A DNA stretch of 64,000 nucleotides from Dolichospermum sp. DET69 (GCA_017355425.1 CP070233.1:2769501-2833500), one strand, 5' to 3'. Counted from the stretch's first letter, positions 54,240-63,006 are shown. Translations and numbers: made by a program. Notes: generated from the letters alone by a model not told the origin.

Positions 54240-54557
54240 ATGGCAAAACATTATCACCCCAAAAGGCTATTAGTTGAAGGTCAAGATGATTTACGAGTCA
54301 TACCAGAATTAATTGAAAAAAATGGAATTTTTTGGGGAGCGAAAAAAGAAGAAGCAATTATATCAATTCAAGAATGTGGAGGTTATGAAAATATTACTTA
54401 TGACCTGATATATACAGAATTACAAACTGGGAGATGTACACATTTAGGTTTGATGGTAGATGCAGATGATAATGCTTCTTTACGTTGGCAAAGTATTAGA
54501 AATGCTTGTTTGCAAAAATTTAAGGATAACAATATCACCATAAATTTTTTGTCTTGA
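54240..54557 (+). pseudogene. truncated DUF3226 TOPRIM-like protein
   Basis: Reads 105 residues: KRLLVEGQDDLRVIPELIEK (TOPRIM Glu motif EG.D), then ITYDLIYTELQTGRCTHLGL and MVDADDNASLRWQSIRNACL (Asp-rich motif). DUF3226 proteins are about twice this length. After KFKDNNITINFLS the frame stops, and no downstream part in any frame was found before the Uma2 gene at 54664. Either a 3' deletion or an early stop removed the C-terminal half. The TOPRIM core may still fold. Confidence 0.72.
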
Positions 54558-54663
54558 TCACTCATTTTTTGTCAATTCCAACAAACTGCTAGACTATAAT
54601 TATAACCTAGTCGAGAAATTTGTAGAAGCGATCGCTCACCCATAAAACCTATAAATTAAAATT

Positions 54664-55248
54664 ATGACTCTTGCACAAGAAACACGCTACTATTCCCCTG
54701 AAGAATACCTAGAATTAGAGGTAAATTCAGAAATACGTCACGAATATATCAACGGATTAATTATACATAAGACAGGTGGAACACCCAATCACAACCAACT
54801 TGCACTTAATTTTAGTGGTACACTCAATTATCTTCTTAAACGTCAACCGTATCAAGTTTTTGTCACAGATCAACGTCTTTGGATTCCTGCCACAAAAATT
54901 CATACATACCCTGATATTATGGTTGTGAAAATCCCCTTAGAATATGAACAAGGAAGAAAAGACACCTTAGTAAATCCTGTGATGATTGCAGAAGTATTGT
55001 CAAAATCTACCAAAAGCTATGATAGAGATGAGAAATTTGCAGCTTATCGGACAATTCCCAGCTTACAAGAATATATTTTAATTGACCAATATACAATGCA
55101 CGTTGAACAGTATTTTAAAACTGATAATAACAAATGGATATTTTCTGAATTTACAGATGCAGATGTTAGCTTAAATCTAGCTTCTATTTCCTGCCAAATT
55201 ATGTTATCAGATATTTATAATAAAGTAAATTACAACACAGAAGAATAA
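54664..55248 (+). CDS. Uma2 family putative endonuclease
   Basis: A 194-residue Uma2 protein: YYSPEEYLELEVNSEIRHEY, HKTGGTPNHNQLALNF, VFVTDQRLWIPATKIHTYPD (Asp of the core), VMIAEVLSKSTKSYDRDEKF (Glu) and SLQEYILIDQYTMHVEQY. Complete. A HIP1 octamer lies just upstream at 54628. Immediately after the truncated TOPRIM gene. Confidence 0.92.
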   Translation: MTLAQETRYYSPEEYLELEVNSEIRHEYINGLIIHKTGGTPNHNQLALNFSGTLNYLLKRQPYQVFVTDQRLWIPATKIHTYPDIMVVKIPLEYEQGRKDTLVNPVMIAEVLSKSTKSYDRDEKFAAYRTIPSLQEYILIDQYTMHVEQYFKTDNNKWIFSEFTDADVSLNLASISCQIMLSDIYNKVNYNTEE

Positions 55249-55320
55249 AAAACTCAATCTTCCTCTCTGCGCCTTTGCGTGAGATAATCATAATTATAAA
55301 TACCCAAGGAGTCAATAAAA

Positions 55321-55581
55321 ATGAGTCGCATCAATCCTTACACATTACAAATGCAAATTACCCAAATGTTTGCCCAAGGACAATCATTTTTTGCCCTTAC
55401 CAAAGTTCAAGATTGGTTAAAAGAACATAATCAAAATCCCTTAGATTTTGAGATTATCTTTCATAAAAAACCTGCACCTCCTGGTTCTAAAGAAGTCATG
55501 GTAATAGAAATAGAATTAAAACGTAGAGACGGACAACCTGTAGATCCTTGGTTACAAGAACAGGCTAATTTACACGCTTAA
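55321..55581 (+). CDS. small conserved hypothetical protein
   Basis: An 86-residue protein: MSRINPYTLQMQITQMFAQG, QSFFALTKVQDWLKEHNQNP and EVMVIEIELKRRDGQPVDPW. I do not recognise the family. A purine-rich AAGGAG lies upstream of the ATG, supporting translation. The composition looks like a real small soluble protein. Confidence 0.7.
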   Translation: MSRINPYTLQMQITQMFAQGQSFFALTKVQDWLKEHNQNPLDFEIIFHKKPAPPGSKEVMVIEIELKRRDGQPVDPWLQEQANLHA

Positions 55582-55601
55582 TTTGTGAAAAAGGATCATT
55601 T

Positions 55602-56540
55602 CTAGATCCCCGACTTATGGGATAAATCAGGGATCTTATTATTCTGATTTCCTTGTAAACCTCCAGTATGAATTAACAATAAAGATTCTGACTTAAAAAA
55701 ACCTTTAGCGATTAAATCCATAACTCCATAAAACATTTTCCCTGTATATATATAATCTAAAGGTATATCATGTTGTGCTTGAAAATCTTGACAAAATAAC
55801 TTTAATTCATTATTTACCTGAGCATAACCACCAAAATGATAATTAGATACAAGTTGCCAAGGTGCAGGAGAATTAACAGGTGCAGGTAAGCCAGAATTCA
55901 GATAACTTGTTAATAAGTTATTGATATCTTCTTTGAGAAAATCACCACCTTTCAAAACAGGAAAACCAATTACCTTTTGTTCTGGACTTAATGATAATGT
56001 CATACCTGCTAATGTTGTTCCTGTGCCGCAAGCTAAACAGATAGTATTAAATCCTTTAACTGTTTGTAATATCTCTATACAACCACGCATACCATTTAAA
56101 TTACCACCCCCTTCAGGAATAATAAATACTTCCCCAAATTGTTGTGTTAACTGATTTTGTAATTCCTTTGTATGGCGTTTTTTATATGTTTGCCGATCAA
56201 TATATACTAATTCCATACCCTGTGCTACTGCAAATTGTAAAGTAGGATTGAGAGGGATATTTTCCTCTCCCCGAATTACCCCAATAGTCCGAAAACCAAA
56301 TAGATTTCCTGCGGCTGCGGTAGCATAAATATGATTAGAATAAGCACCACCAAAAGTAAGAATTGTGGATAAATTTCTCTCTTTAGCTTCCACAAGATTA
56401 TATTTCAGCTTAAACCATTTATTACCGTTAATTTGCGGGTGCATGATATCCAAACGTAAAACGTATAATTCAACACCTGCATTAGTCCCAATATCACTAT
56501 TAATTTGTTGAATAAGTGGAGGAAAAAAAGTTGAGGACAT
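55602..56540 (-). CDS. PLP-dependent ACC deaminase/D-cysteine desulfhydrase family enzyme
   Basis: A 312-residue fold-type II PLP enzyme: VLRLDIMHPQINGNKWFKLK (PLP Lys in GNKWFK), FGGAYSNHIYATAAAGNLFG, IPEGGGNLNGMRGC (Gly-rich PLP phosphate loop) and CLACGTGTTLAGMTLSL. In this family the Lys forms the Schiff base. The precise substrate (D-cysteine or ACC) is undecided. The last ~11 residues (IPDLSHKSGI) are encoded by a worn GATCCCCGACTTC hairpin, so the natural C-terminus has been replaced. Confidence 0.88.
   Translation of the reverse strand: MSSTFFPPLIQQINSDIGTNAGVELYVLRLDIMHPQINGNKWFKLKYNLVEAKERNLSTILTFGGAYSNHIYATAAAGNLFGFRTIGVIRGEENIPLNPTLQFAVAQGMELVYIDRQTYKKRHTKELQNQLTQQFGEVFIIPEGGGNLNGMRGCIEILQTVKGFNTICLACGTGTTLAGMTLSLSPEQKVIGFPVLKGGDFLKEDINNLLTSYLNSGLPAPVNSPAPWQLVSNYHFGGYAQVNNELKLFCQDFQAQHDIPLDYIYTGKMFYGVMDLIAKGFFKSESLLLIHTGGLQGNQNNKIPDLSHKSGI
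55605..55635. repeat. worn GATCCCCGACTTC hairpin inside a coding end
   Basis: GATCCCCGACTTATGGGATA then AATCAGGGATC, an imperfect stem. It makes up the last codons and stop of the PLP enzyme gene on the minus strand. Confidence 0.8.
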
Positions 56541-56609
56541 TTTCCAAAAAAAGTTAAGATTTATGAGAATAGTATAAAATACTAAGGTTACAAAAAATAT
56601 CCATCAATT

Positions 56610-57173
56610 ATGACTAAAGTTTTTGACTTTATCACAGAAGAATTAGAAAAATTTATTGTTACTCAAAAGATGTTTTTTGTCGGTACTGCACCTCTAAGTT
56701 CGACAGGCCATGTCAACCTTTCTCCCAAGGGTTTAGAAAGTTTTCGCATACTCTCCCCCCACCGAGTGGGTTATTTAGATGTTACAGGTAGTGGTAATGA
56801 AACATCTGCTCATTTGCAGGAAAATGGGCGGATAACCTTGATGTTTTGCGCTTTTCAAGAACCTGCTTGTATTCTTCGTCTTTATGGTCAAGGACAAACT
56901 ATTTTACCAGATTCTCCTGAGTGGAATTCTCTCTATCCGTTATTTCCTCCTCTTCCGGGAACTCGACAAATTATTATTGCAGATATTGAACGAGTCCAAA
57001 CTTCTTGTGGTTTTGGTGTCCCGTTGTATGAATATCAAGGACAAAGAGAAACTTTAGTTAATTGGGCTAGTAAAAAAGGAGAAGAAGGAGTTAAGGAATA
57101 TCAACAAAAAAACAATCTTATCAGTATTGACGGTTTATCTACTCCTTTGAATAAAGCTCAGAATTCGGTTTGA
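56610..57173 (+). CDS. pyridoxamine 5'-phosphate oxidase family protein
   Basis: A 187-residue flavin-binding split-barrel protein: MFFVGTAPLSSTGHVNLSPK, VGYLDVTGSGNETSAHLQEN, RITLMFCAFQEPACILRLYG, and C-terminal SCGFGVPLYEYQGQRETLVN. The last motif is typical of a bacterial/cyanobacterial PPOX-related group annotated as FMN-binding. It is divergent from the PLP enzyme, 69 bp apart. The substrate is unknown; it is not a canonical PdxH. Confidence 0.88.
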   Translation: MTKVFDFITEELEKFIVTQKMFFVGTAPLSSTGHVNLSPKGLESFRILSPHRVGYLDVTGSGNETSAHLQENGRITLMFCAFQEPACILRLYGQGQTILPDSPEWNSLYPLFPPLPGTRQIIIADIERVQTSCGFGVPLYEYQGQRETLVNWASKKGEEGVKEYQQKNNLISIDGLSTPLNKAQNSV

Positions 57174-57188
57174 TTTTTGAAAAGGTAG

Positions 57189-57205
57189 GGTGGGCATTGC
57201 CCACC
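57189..57205. repeat. palindrome GGTGGGCATTGCCCACC
   Basis: Same 17-bp palindrome as at 2299. The similarity continues downstream (ACTTAATATTTTTCAAAAATCA, CCTATAGAT), as at 2316-2355. Confidence 0.85.
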
Positions 57206-57276
57206 AGACTTAATATTTTTCAAAAATCACTTACAATGCCTATAGATTAATTAGAGGCTTAATAAAATTTAAAAAA

Positions 57277-57684
57277 ATGAATTACCAAGTTATAAACCAA
57301 TTAGATGAAAGTCAAGTTTCTCAACTGGTGGAATTATACAAAAATGAATTCTGGAGTCATAACCGCACATATCAAGGAGTTGTCAAAATGTTGGCTGCAT
57401 CTGATATGATTATCGCTTTAGTAAACGAACAAAAAGAACTAATTGGTTTTTGTCGGATTCTTACTGATTTTGTTTATCGCGGAGTTATTTATGATGTTAT
57501 TGTGAAACCAAGTTATAGAAAAATGGGATTTGGTGCTAAATTATTAGATGAAGTCGTTAATCATCCCCAATTAAAAGAAGTTGAAAATATTGCTTTGTTC
57601 TGTTTACCAGAGATGATACCATTTTATCAACGTTGGGGTTTCACTGATATTGTGAAATTGGAATTAATGTACCGTTATCAATAA
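57277..57684 (+). CDS. GNAT family N-acetyltransferase
   Basis: A 135-residue GNAT protein: IALVNEQKELIGFCRILTDF, GVIYDVIVKPSYRKMGFGAK (motif A, R-x-x-G-x-G/A) and ENIALFCLPEMIPFYQRWGF (motif B). The acceptor is unknown. It is close to the length of stand-alone GNAT domains. It is 33 bp upstream of rnhA. Confidence 0.9.
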   Translation: MNYQVINQLDESQVSQLVELYKNEFWSHNRTYQGVVKMLAASDMIIALVNEQKELIGFCRILTDFVYRGVIYDVIVKPSYRKMGFGAKLLDEVVNHPQLKEVENIALFCLPEMIPFYQRWGFTDIVKLELMYRYQ

Positions 57685-57717
57685 TATAGCAATCCTTGAG
57701 AAATTCATAATTTGATC

Positions 57718-58626
57718 ATGTCTAATCAACGCATAATTCAAAGTATATATACAGATGGTGCTTGCACAGGCAATCCTGGACCTGGTGGTTGGGGTACAGT
57801 TGTCTATTTTCATGATGGTTCAGTGCATGAAATGGGTGATTCATCTCATCACACCACCAATAATAAAATGGAAATGCAAGCTGCGATCGCTGCCTTGGAA
57901 TTTTTCAAATCATCTCAACAAAATGAACCTATTACTCTGTACACCGATAGTAAATATGTAATTGATTGTGTGACAAAATGGGTGAAAGGCTGGAAAAAGA
58001 ACGGCTGGAAAAAGTCAGATGGGAATCCTGTACAAAACCAAGACCTTTTAGAAATCCTAGATGAACTCAACAGCCGACTGGTACAATGGCAACACGTCAA
58101 GGGGCATTCTGGTAATGTTGGTAATGAACGTTGTGATGTCATTGCTCGTTCCTTCGCAAACCATAAAATCCCCCACCTCAAACAGTCATTACCCGAATTT
58201 CTTCACGAAACTTTACCTAAAATTGGGCAAACAAGCGTAGTCAAAGTATTAGATGATCCCATAAACTCTACAATAACCAATAAAAATACACTGGAAAGCA
58301 GTCCGTCTGCATTAGATACAAGCACTATGGAACCATCTACTACACCAACTGCGACTACAACCAACGAACAACCCACTGAAATTAGGGTTTTACAACTTCG
58401 CAACTTGGTGGAAACTTTGCGTATTGCGGACGAAATAGCCACAAAAGGCTATTTAATTACCAGTTCAGAATTAGCAGACTTGATGAGTGTCCACTCTAGC
58501 GCCGTTACCAGCCGGGGTGACGAATGGCGTTGGCGAAATTGGATAGTTTCACGGGTAAGACGGGAAGGTAATCAAATTCTCTGGGAACTTGAACGTGGGG
58601 ACAAAGTAGAAACAGAAGTAGATTAA
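57718..58626 (+). CDS. rnhA: ribonuclease HI with C-terminal extension
   Basis: A 302-residue protein from ATG 57718 (MSNQRIIQSIYTDGACTGNP); a TTG at 57712 is not preferred. RNase HI domain in the first ~155 residues with all four acidic residues: YTDGACTGNPGPGGWG, NKMEMQAAIAALEF, LYTDSKYVI, GNERCDVIA, and the basic handle WKKNGWKKSDGNPVQ. Then a Ser/Thr-rich linker (~165-215) and a C-terminal helical domain (ADEIATKGYLITSSELADLM, DEWRWRNWIVSRVRR) also seen in cyanobacterial relatives. It degrades RNA in RNA-DNA hybrids. Two-domain form is known in cyanobacteria; role of the tail is unknown. Confidence 0.93.
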   Translation: MSNQRIIQSIYTDGACTGNPGPGGWGTVVYFHDGSVHEMGDSSHHTTNNKMEMQAAIAALEFFKSSQQNEPITLYTDSKYVIDCVTKWVKGWKKNGWKKSDGNPVQNQDLLEILDELNSRLVQWQHVKGHSGNVGNERCDVIARSFANHKIPHLKQSLPEFLHETLPKIGQTSVVKVLDDPINSTITNKNTLESSPSALDTSTMEPSTTPTATTTNEQPTEIRVLQLRNLVETLRIADEIATKGYLITSSELADLMSVHSSAVTSRGDEWRWRNWIVSRVRREGNQILWELERGDKVETEVD

Positions 58627-58630
58627 TTGG

Positions 58631-58790
58631 GAATTTAGAATTTAGAATTTAGAATGAATACAGCATAAGCTTTTCATAGATTCGGAATGGTTCATTAACT
58701 TACGCCCTACTGTACTAGGATATAAATATTTTTATATCACTGAGGTACATTTTTCAACCCCAACAACGTAGGGGCGCAGGGCCTGCGCCC
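58631..58790. repeat. short repeats after rnhA
   Basis: Three AATTTAG heptamers at about 58633-58653 and the perfect palindrome GGGCGCAGG-G-CCTGCGCCC at 58772-58790. No gene is seen in this 193-bp gap. Confidence 0.7.
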
Positions 58791-58819
58791 TGAATTGCGT
58801 CCTGAATTGTGGCCTGTAA

Positions 58820-60700
58820 TTAAGCTCCTAACATTTGTAAATTGTGCAAAGTGGCATAAAATCCTTGTTGTTGTAACAATTCTTCATGACTTCCCTGTTC
58901 AATCAATTCCCCTCGTTTCAACACAAAAATCCGGTCTACATTGCGAATTGTAGACAAACGGTGAGCAATAATAATAGATGTCCGTTGAACTAACAACTGA
59001 TTTAAAGCTTCTTGAACCAAAGCCTCCGTCCCCACATCCAAACTAGCTGTAGCTTCATCTAACACCAAAATTTGGGGGTTACGAATAGCCGCCCGCGCAA
59101 AGGCTAAAAGTTGTTTTTGTCCACTAGAAAGATTTGTCGCCCGTTCCCGCAATTGAGTATCATATCCTTGTGGTAATTGGTTAATAAATGTCGCCACATT
59201 GGTTTTTTCTGCTGCTTGTTGAATTTCTGCAAAACTGTAATTATCACCCAAGGTAATATTACTTTTAACATCACCAGCAAACAAAAATGCCTCTTGCAAA
59301 ATTACCGTCATATAACGTCGTAATTCCACTTGGGGAATCTCACGGATATCCACACCATCTATCAGAATCCGTCCTTGAGTTGGTTCATAAAGACGACACA
59401 ACAGACGAATAATTGAACTTTTACCCGCACCAGTCGGACCAACTAAAGCCACCTTTTCTCCGGGGTGAATAGTGAAGTTTAAATTCTTAATAACGTAATC
59501 ATTATCCTTATAAGCAAAAGCAACATCTTCAAACTTAATTTCTCCTAAAGCCGGAATAGGCGTAAAATCTTGAGATTCTAACTTAGGAACTATCTGATTT
59601 ATATAGCCAAATTCAGAATTTACATTTGCAGCTTGAGTCCGAAAAGAATCTTTAATTTCTATCGGTTCATCTAAAATATCAACTACTCTTTCAATAGCCG
59701 TAAACCCAGATTGAATCACCGTAAACTTTTCCGCAAAATTCCGCAAGGGTTCAAAGAATTGTTGGGCATATAAAATAAATGCTGATAAAATCCCAAAAGA
59801 GATTTGTTTATCTAACAACAACCAACCACCTAACCATAAAACTCCAGCAATAGCCATTAAACCAACCCATTCCAAAGTTGAAGAAACTGCTGAATCATAC
59901 CAAATGCTAGTATCTACTTCTTTGACATAACGTTGATTGGTAGCCCGAAATAACTCAGAATTAAATTTTTCGCGGCGGAATAATTGGACTACATTAATCC
60001 CGACAATATTTTCTTGCAGTTGAGAATTGAGTTTAGAAAGTTCTTCCCTGGTTTTATAATTAGCACTTCGATATTGCTGTTGAAAATAAATCATCAACCA
60101 AGTTACTGGAAACAGAATTAATATCAACAAAGAAGCAAGTTGCCATTGAATTGAAAACATCAATCCCACAATGACTACCATAGATAGTAAATCAGAAACA
60201 ATGCCTACAGCCCCAGTGGAAAAAACATCTCCTAAACTTTCCACATCACTTGTTAATCTAGTAATCAACTTCCCTACAGGTGTGCGATCAAAAAAACGTA
60301 CAGCTAAAGATGTAACGTGATGAAATAAATCCTCACGAATAGCCGCCGTCATTTTTTGTCCTAGTTTCTGAACTAAATAACCTTGTACACCTGTTAAGAC
60401 TAAACGGAGAGTAGTTGCTATTAGCAACATGCCAATGAGAATATTTAAACCTTGCCATAAAGGTATATTTTGGAGAAATTGATATGTGTTAGGTTCTTTA
60501 CGAATTAAAGAAATTGCCTGTCCCACTAATAGGGGTTTGATAGCACTAGCCACAGCAATAGGAACAAGCAGCAACATGGATACTGCTAATAGTTTGCCAT
60601 GACGACGACCATAGGGGACCAAACGCAAAAATAACCGCCAGTCATTTTCTCGACGACGATATTCTGGATCTGATTTAACTGGAGATGGGGAGATGCTCAT
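58820..60700 (-). CDS. ABC transporter, fused permease and ATPase (MsbA/type IV exporter)
   Basis: A 626-residue half-transporter. Six membrane helices in residues ~40-340. Then an NBD: Walker A VALVGPTGAGKSS, Q-loop in VILQEAFLF, signature LSSGQKQLLAFARA, Walker B ILVLDEATASLD and H-loop in IIAHRLST. It should work as a homodimer exporting a lipid or hydrophobic compound; the substrate is unknown. Stand-alone gene; starts with ATG at 60700. Confidence 0.93.
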   Translation of the reverse strand: MSISPSPVKSDPEYRRRENDWRLFLRLVPYGRRHGKLLAVSMLLLVPIAVASAIKPLLVGQAISLIRKEPNTYQFLQNIPLWQGLNILIGMLLIATTLRLVLTGVQGYLVQKLGQKMTAAIREDLFHHVTSLAVRFFDRTPVGKLITRLTSDVESLGDVFSTGAVGIVSDLLSMVVIVGLMFSIQWQLASLLILILFPVTWLMIYFQQQYRSANYKTREELSKLNSQLQENIVGINVVQLFRREKFNSELFRATNQRYVKEVDTSIWYDSAVSSTLEWVGLMAIAGVLWLGGWLLLDKQISFGILSAFILYAQQFFEPLRNFAEKFTVIQSGFTAIERVVDILDEPIEIKDSFRTQAANVNSEFGYINQIVPKLESQDFTPIPALGEIKFEDVAFAYKDNDYVIKNLNFTIHPGEKVALVGPTGAGKSSIIRLLCRLYEPTQGRILIDGVDIREIPQVELRRYMTVILQEAFLFAGDVKSNITLGDNYSFAEIQQAAEKTNVATFINQLPQGYDTQLRERATNLSSGQKQLLAFARAAIRNPQILVLDEATASLDVGTEALVQEALNQLLVQRTSIIIAHRLSTIRNVDRIFVLKRGELIEQGSHEELLQQQGFYATLHNLQMLGA

Positions 60701-60747
60701 AAATGAAGATTTAGAAGGAAAATAATTTTAAATTCTGCCCTGGGAGA

Positions 60748-61212
60748 CTAGTTTTTTTCAAAATTTAAGCCATTGATTTCTTGACATTTTGCCTGTGCTG
60801 CTTGATAAGCTGTCAAATATTCTAGACCTCCCAACATAACATCACCATAATAATCATAGGGGGCTTCACCATAAATAGGTAAAGGATCATCTTCTGGATA
60901 ATCTTCTTTGGATTCTTCAATGATAGCTTTTAGCTTTTTGGCACTGAAACTTTGAGCAGAAAAATAATAAAGTTCCTGGGGATTTTTTTGCAGATAAGGG
61001 AATGTAGGATCTATGATCACATCATTAACTTCAATCCAACCATGTTCAATGGGTTTATATGGTTGACCAGCAAATACTAAAAAGCCTTGGACATACTTTG
61101 CCCCCTCAGTTATTAAAACAGCTTTATAAGCATTATCAAAAGGTTTTTTGGCCTTGCTTTTGATGGTTTTAGCAATTTCTTGGGATAGGGTTTCATCTAA
61201 TAATTTGTTCAT
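60748..61212 (-). CDS. hypothetical protein, 154 aa
   Basis: I do not recognise a named family. The protein has AYKAVLITEGAKYVQGFLVF, IEHGWIEVNDVIIDPTFPYL and VMLGGLEYLTAYQAAQAKCQ. The W-I-E-V-x-D-V-I-I-D-P-T pattern recalls the His/Asp half of transglutaminase-like or NlpC-like folds, but no catalytic Cys with the right context is evident. It is 47 bp upstream of the ABC exporter on the same strand, so the two may be co-transcribed. Confidence 0.7.
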   Translation of the reverse strand: MNKLLDETLSQEIAKTIKSKAKKPFDNAYKAVLITEGAKYVQGFLVFAGQPYKPIEHGWIEVNDVIIDPTFPYLQKNPQELYYFSAQSFSAKKLKAIIEESKEDYPEDDPLPIYGEAPYDYYGDVMLGGLEYLTAYQAAQAKCQEINGLNFEKN

Positions 61213-61372
61213 GGTTCAAGTTTTCCTTAACTTATCTTCCTAATCATTTCATAATTTCTGCTTCTCTAAGAGGTTGTTTGAAAACTTTTTCGTGTGGTAT
61301 CTAACACCCGCAGATCCCCCTAAATCCCCCTTAAAAAGGGGGACTTTGAGGAATTTAGCCCCCCTTTTTAAG

Positions 61373-61476
61373 CTACGGTGTACACACATCTCTAGACAGG
61401 ATGCTAAACGTGATCCGATCCCCCTAAATCCCCCTTAAAAAGGGGGACTTTGAGGAATTTAGCCCCCCTTTTTAAG
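61373..61476 (+). mobile_element. partial MITE-1, 104 bp, in tandem with the full copy
   Basis: Identical in plan to the first 104 bases of the full copy that follows directly at 61477: CTACGGTGTACACACA through CCCCCCTTTTTAAG. It lacks a right end. Either a tandem duplication of the left part or insertion of one MITE-1 into the hairpin apex of another with loss of the far end. Confidence 0.88.
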
Positions 61477-61641
61477 CTACGGTGTACACACATCTCTAGA
61501 CAGGATGCTAAACGTGATCCGATCCCCCTAAATCCCCCTTAAAAAGGGGGACTTTGAAGAATTTAGCCCCCCTTTTTAAGGGGGGTTGGGGGGATCTAAA
61601 CGTTGTGGGGCAACTCTAGAAGACTTGTGTGTACACCGTAG
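61477..61641 (+). mobile_element. MITE-1 copy D, 165 bp
   Basis: Full copy with CTACGGTGTACACACA ends. The right flank CCTTTGTAAG and left flank CCTTTTTAAG differ at one of 10 bases, consistent with the target duplication of copies B and C. Confidence 0.93.
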
Positions 61642-61752
61642 CCTTTGTAAGGGGGGTTGGGGGGATCTCGATTAATTCTGATACTTTTCAAACATCCTCT
61701 AACTGATTTTAGATGATTAGGTTTTTAACCTACATGATCAGGATTATACCCA

Positions 61753-61783
61753 GATCCCCGACTTCTTGAAGAAGTCGGGGATC
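61753..61783. repeat. GATCCCCGACTTC hairpin repeat (perfect), upstream of chlI
   Basis: GATCCCCGACTTCTT-G-AAGAAGTC GGGGATC, a perfect 15-bp stem with a 1-base centre, about 70 bp before the chlI start. Confidence 0.9.
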
Positions 61784-61853
61784 TAATCTACCTCCTCAGC
61801 CCAAATGTGTCAAAATAAAGAATTGTAATAAAAAATATTGTTAAGGTAATTTA

Positions 61854-62972
61854 GTGACTTCAACTGCTCAAATTAATGCAAGTGCGCGTCGTGCGGTCTT
61901 TCCATTTACAGCCATCGTCGGTCAAGAAGAAATGAAACTGGCATTGCTGCTAAACGTCATAGACCCCAAAATAGGTGGTGTAATGATTATGGGCGATCGC
62001 GGCACCGGAAAATCTACAACTATCCGCGCCTTGGCGGATCTTCTTCCAGAAATCCCTGTTGTCGCCAATGACCCCTTCAACAGTGACCCCAGCGACCCAG
62101 ACTTGATGAGTGATGAAGTTCGTCAACAGGTAGCCCAAGGGTTAGAAATTCCCATTGCACACAAAAAGGTGCAAATGGTAGATTTACCATTGGGCGCTAC
62201 AGAAGACCGGGTTTGCGGCACAATTGACATTGAAAAGGCGTTATCTGAAGGTGTCAAAGCTTTTGAACCCGGACTACTAGCCAAAGCTAACAGAGGGATT
62301 TTATACGTTGATGAAGTCAACTTGTTAGATGACCACTTGGTAGACGTACTCCTCGATTCTGCTGCTAGTGGTTGGAATACTGTAGAACGGGAAGGAATTT
62401 CTATTCGTCACCCAGCCAAGTTTGTCCTTGTCGGTTCAGGAAACCCAGAAGAAGGGGAATTGCGTCCTCAACTCCTCGACCGTTTCGGAATGCACGCGGA
62501 AATTCGCACGGTGAAAGAACCAGCTTTACGGGTGCAAATTGTGGAAGAACGAGGAGAATTTGACCAAAATCCTCCTGTGTACTTAGAAAAACACCAAGCC
62601 CCTCAAATAGCATTACAAGAGAAAATTGTCAATGCCCAAAACTTATTACCACAAGTTAATTTAGATTATGACTTCCGGGTAAAAATTTCCGAAGTTTGTT
62701 CAGAATTAGATGTGGACGGTTTGCGGGGTGATATCGTTACCAACCGCGCTGCTAAAGCTTTAACCTCCTTTGAAGGCCGGACAGAAGTTACAGTTGACGA
62801 TATCCGCAGAGTAATTACTTTATGTCTGCGTCACCGTTTGCGGAAAGACCCCTTGGAATCCATTGATACTGGCTATAAAGTGGAAAAAGTCTTTTGTCGC
62901 GTATTTGGTGTCGAACTACCTGAAGATTCCACACAGAAAAATGGTGCAGGGATGAAAGCCGGAGTTCGTTAG
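61854..62972 (+). CDS. chlI: magnesium chelatase ATPase subunit I
   Basis: AAA+ subunit that drives Mg2+ insertion into protoporphyrin IX with ChlD and ChlH, first step of chlorophyll synthesis (372 aa). Visible: [20 protein letters not shown], Walker [37 protein letters not shown], Walker [19 protein letters not shown], sensor [20 protein letters not shown]. The start is a GTG at 61854. No other chelatase gene is adjacent. The stop is immediately followed by a large heptamer array. Confidence 0.98.
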   Translation: MTSTAQINASARRAVFPFTAIVGQEEMKLALLLNVIDPKIGGVMIMGDRGTGKSTTIRALADLLPEIPVVANDPFNSDPSDPDLMSDEVRQQVAQGLEIPIAHKKVQMVDLPLGATEDRVCGTIDIEKALSEGVKAFEPGLLAKANRGILYVDEVNLLDDHLVDVLLDSAASGWNTVEREGISIRHPAKFVLVGSGNPEEGELRPQLLDRFGMHAEIRTVKEPALRVQIVEERGEFDQNPPVYLEKHQAPQIALQEKIVNAQNLLPQVNLDYDFRVKISEVCSELDVDGLRGDIVTNRAAKALTSFEGRTEVTVDDIRRVITLCLRHRLRKDPLESIDTGYKVEKVFCRVFGVELPEDSTQKNGAGMKAGVR

Positions 62973-63006
62973 TTAAGATAGATGTAAGTCAGTGATTAGT
63001 AAAATA

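Larger units (their letters stand above)
61270..61699. mobile_element. MITE-2 copy carrying nested MITE-1 copies, 430 bp
   Basis: Outer ends GAGGTTGTTTGAAAAC and CTTTTCAAACATCCTC are flanked by TAA (61267-61269 and 61700-61702). The interior is a GC-rich hairpin of the CCCCCTTAAAAAGGGGG / CCCCCCTTTTTAAGGGGGG kind. It is interrupted at TTTTTAAG by MITE-1 sequence (61373-61641). Confidence 0.88.
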
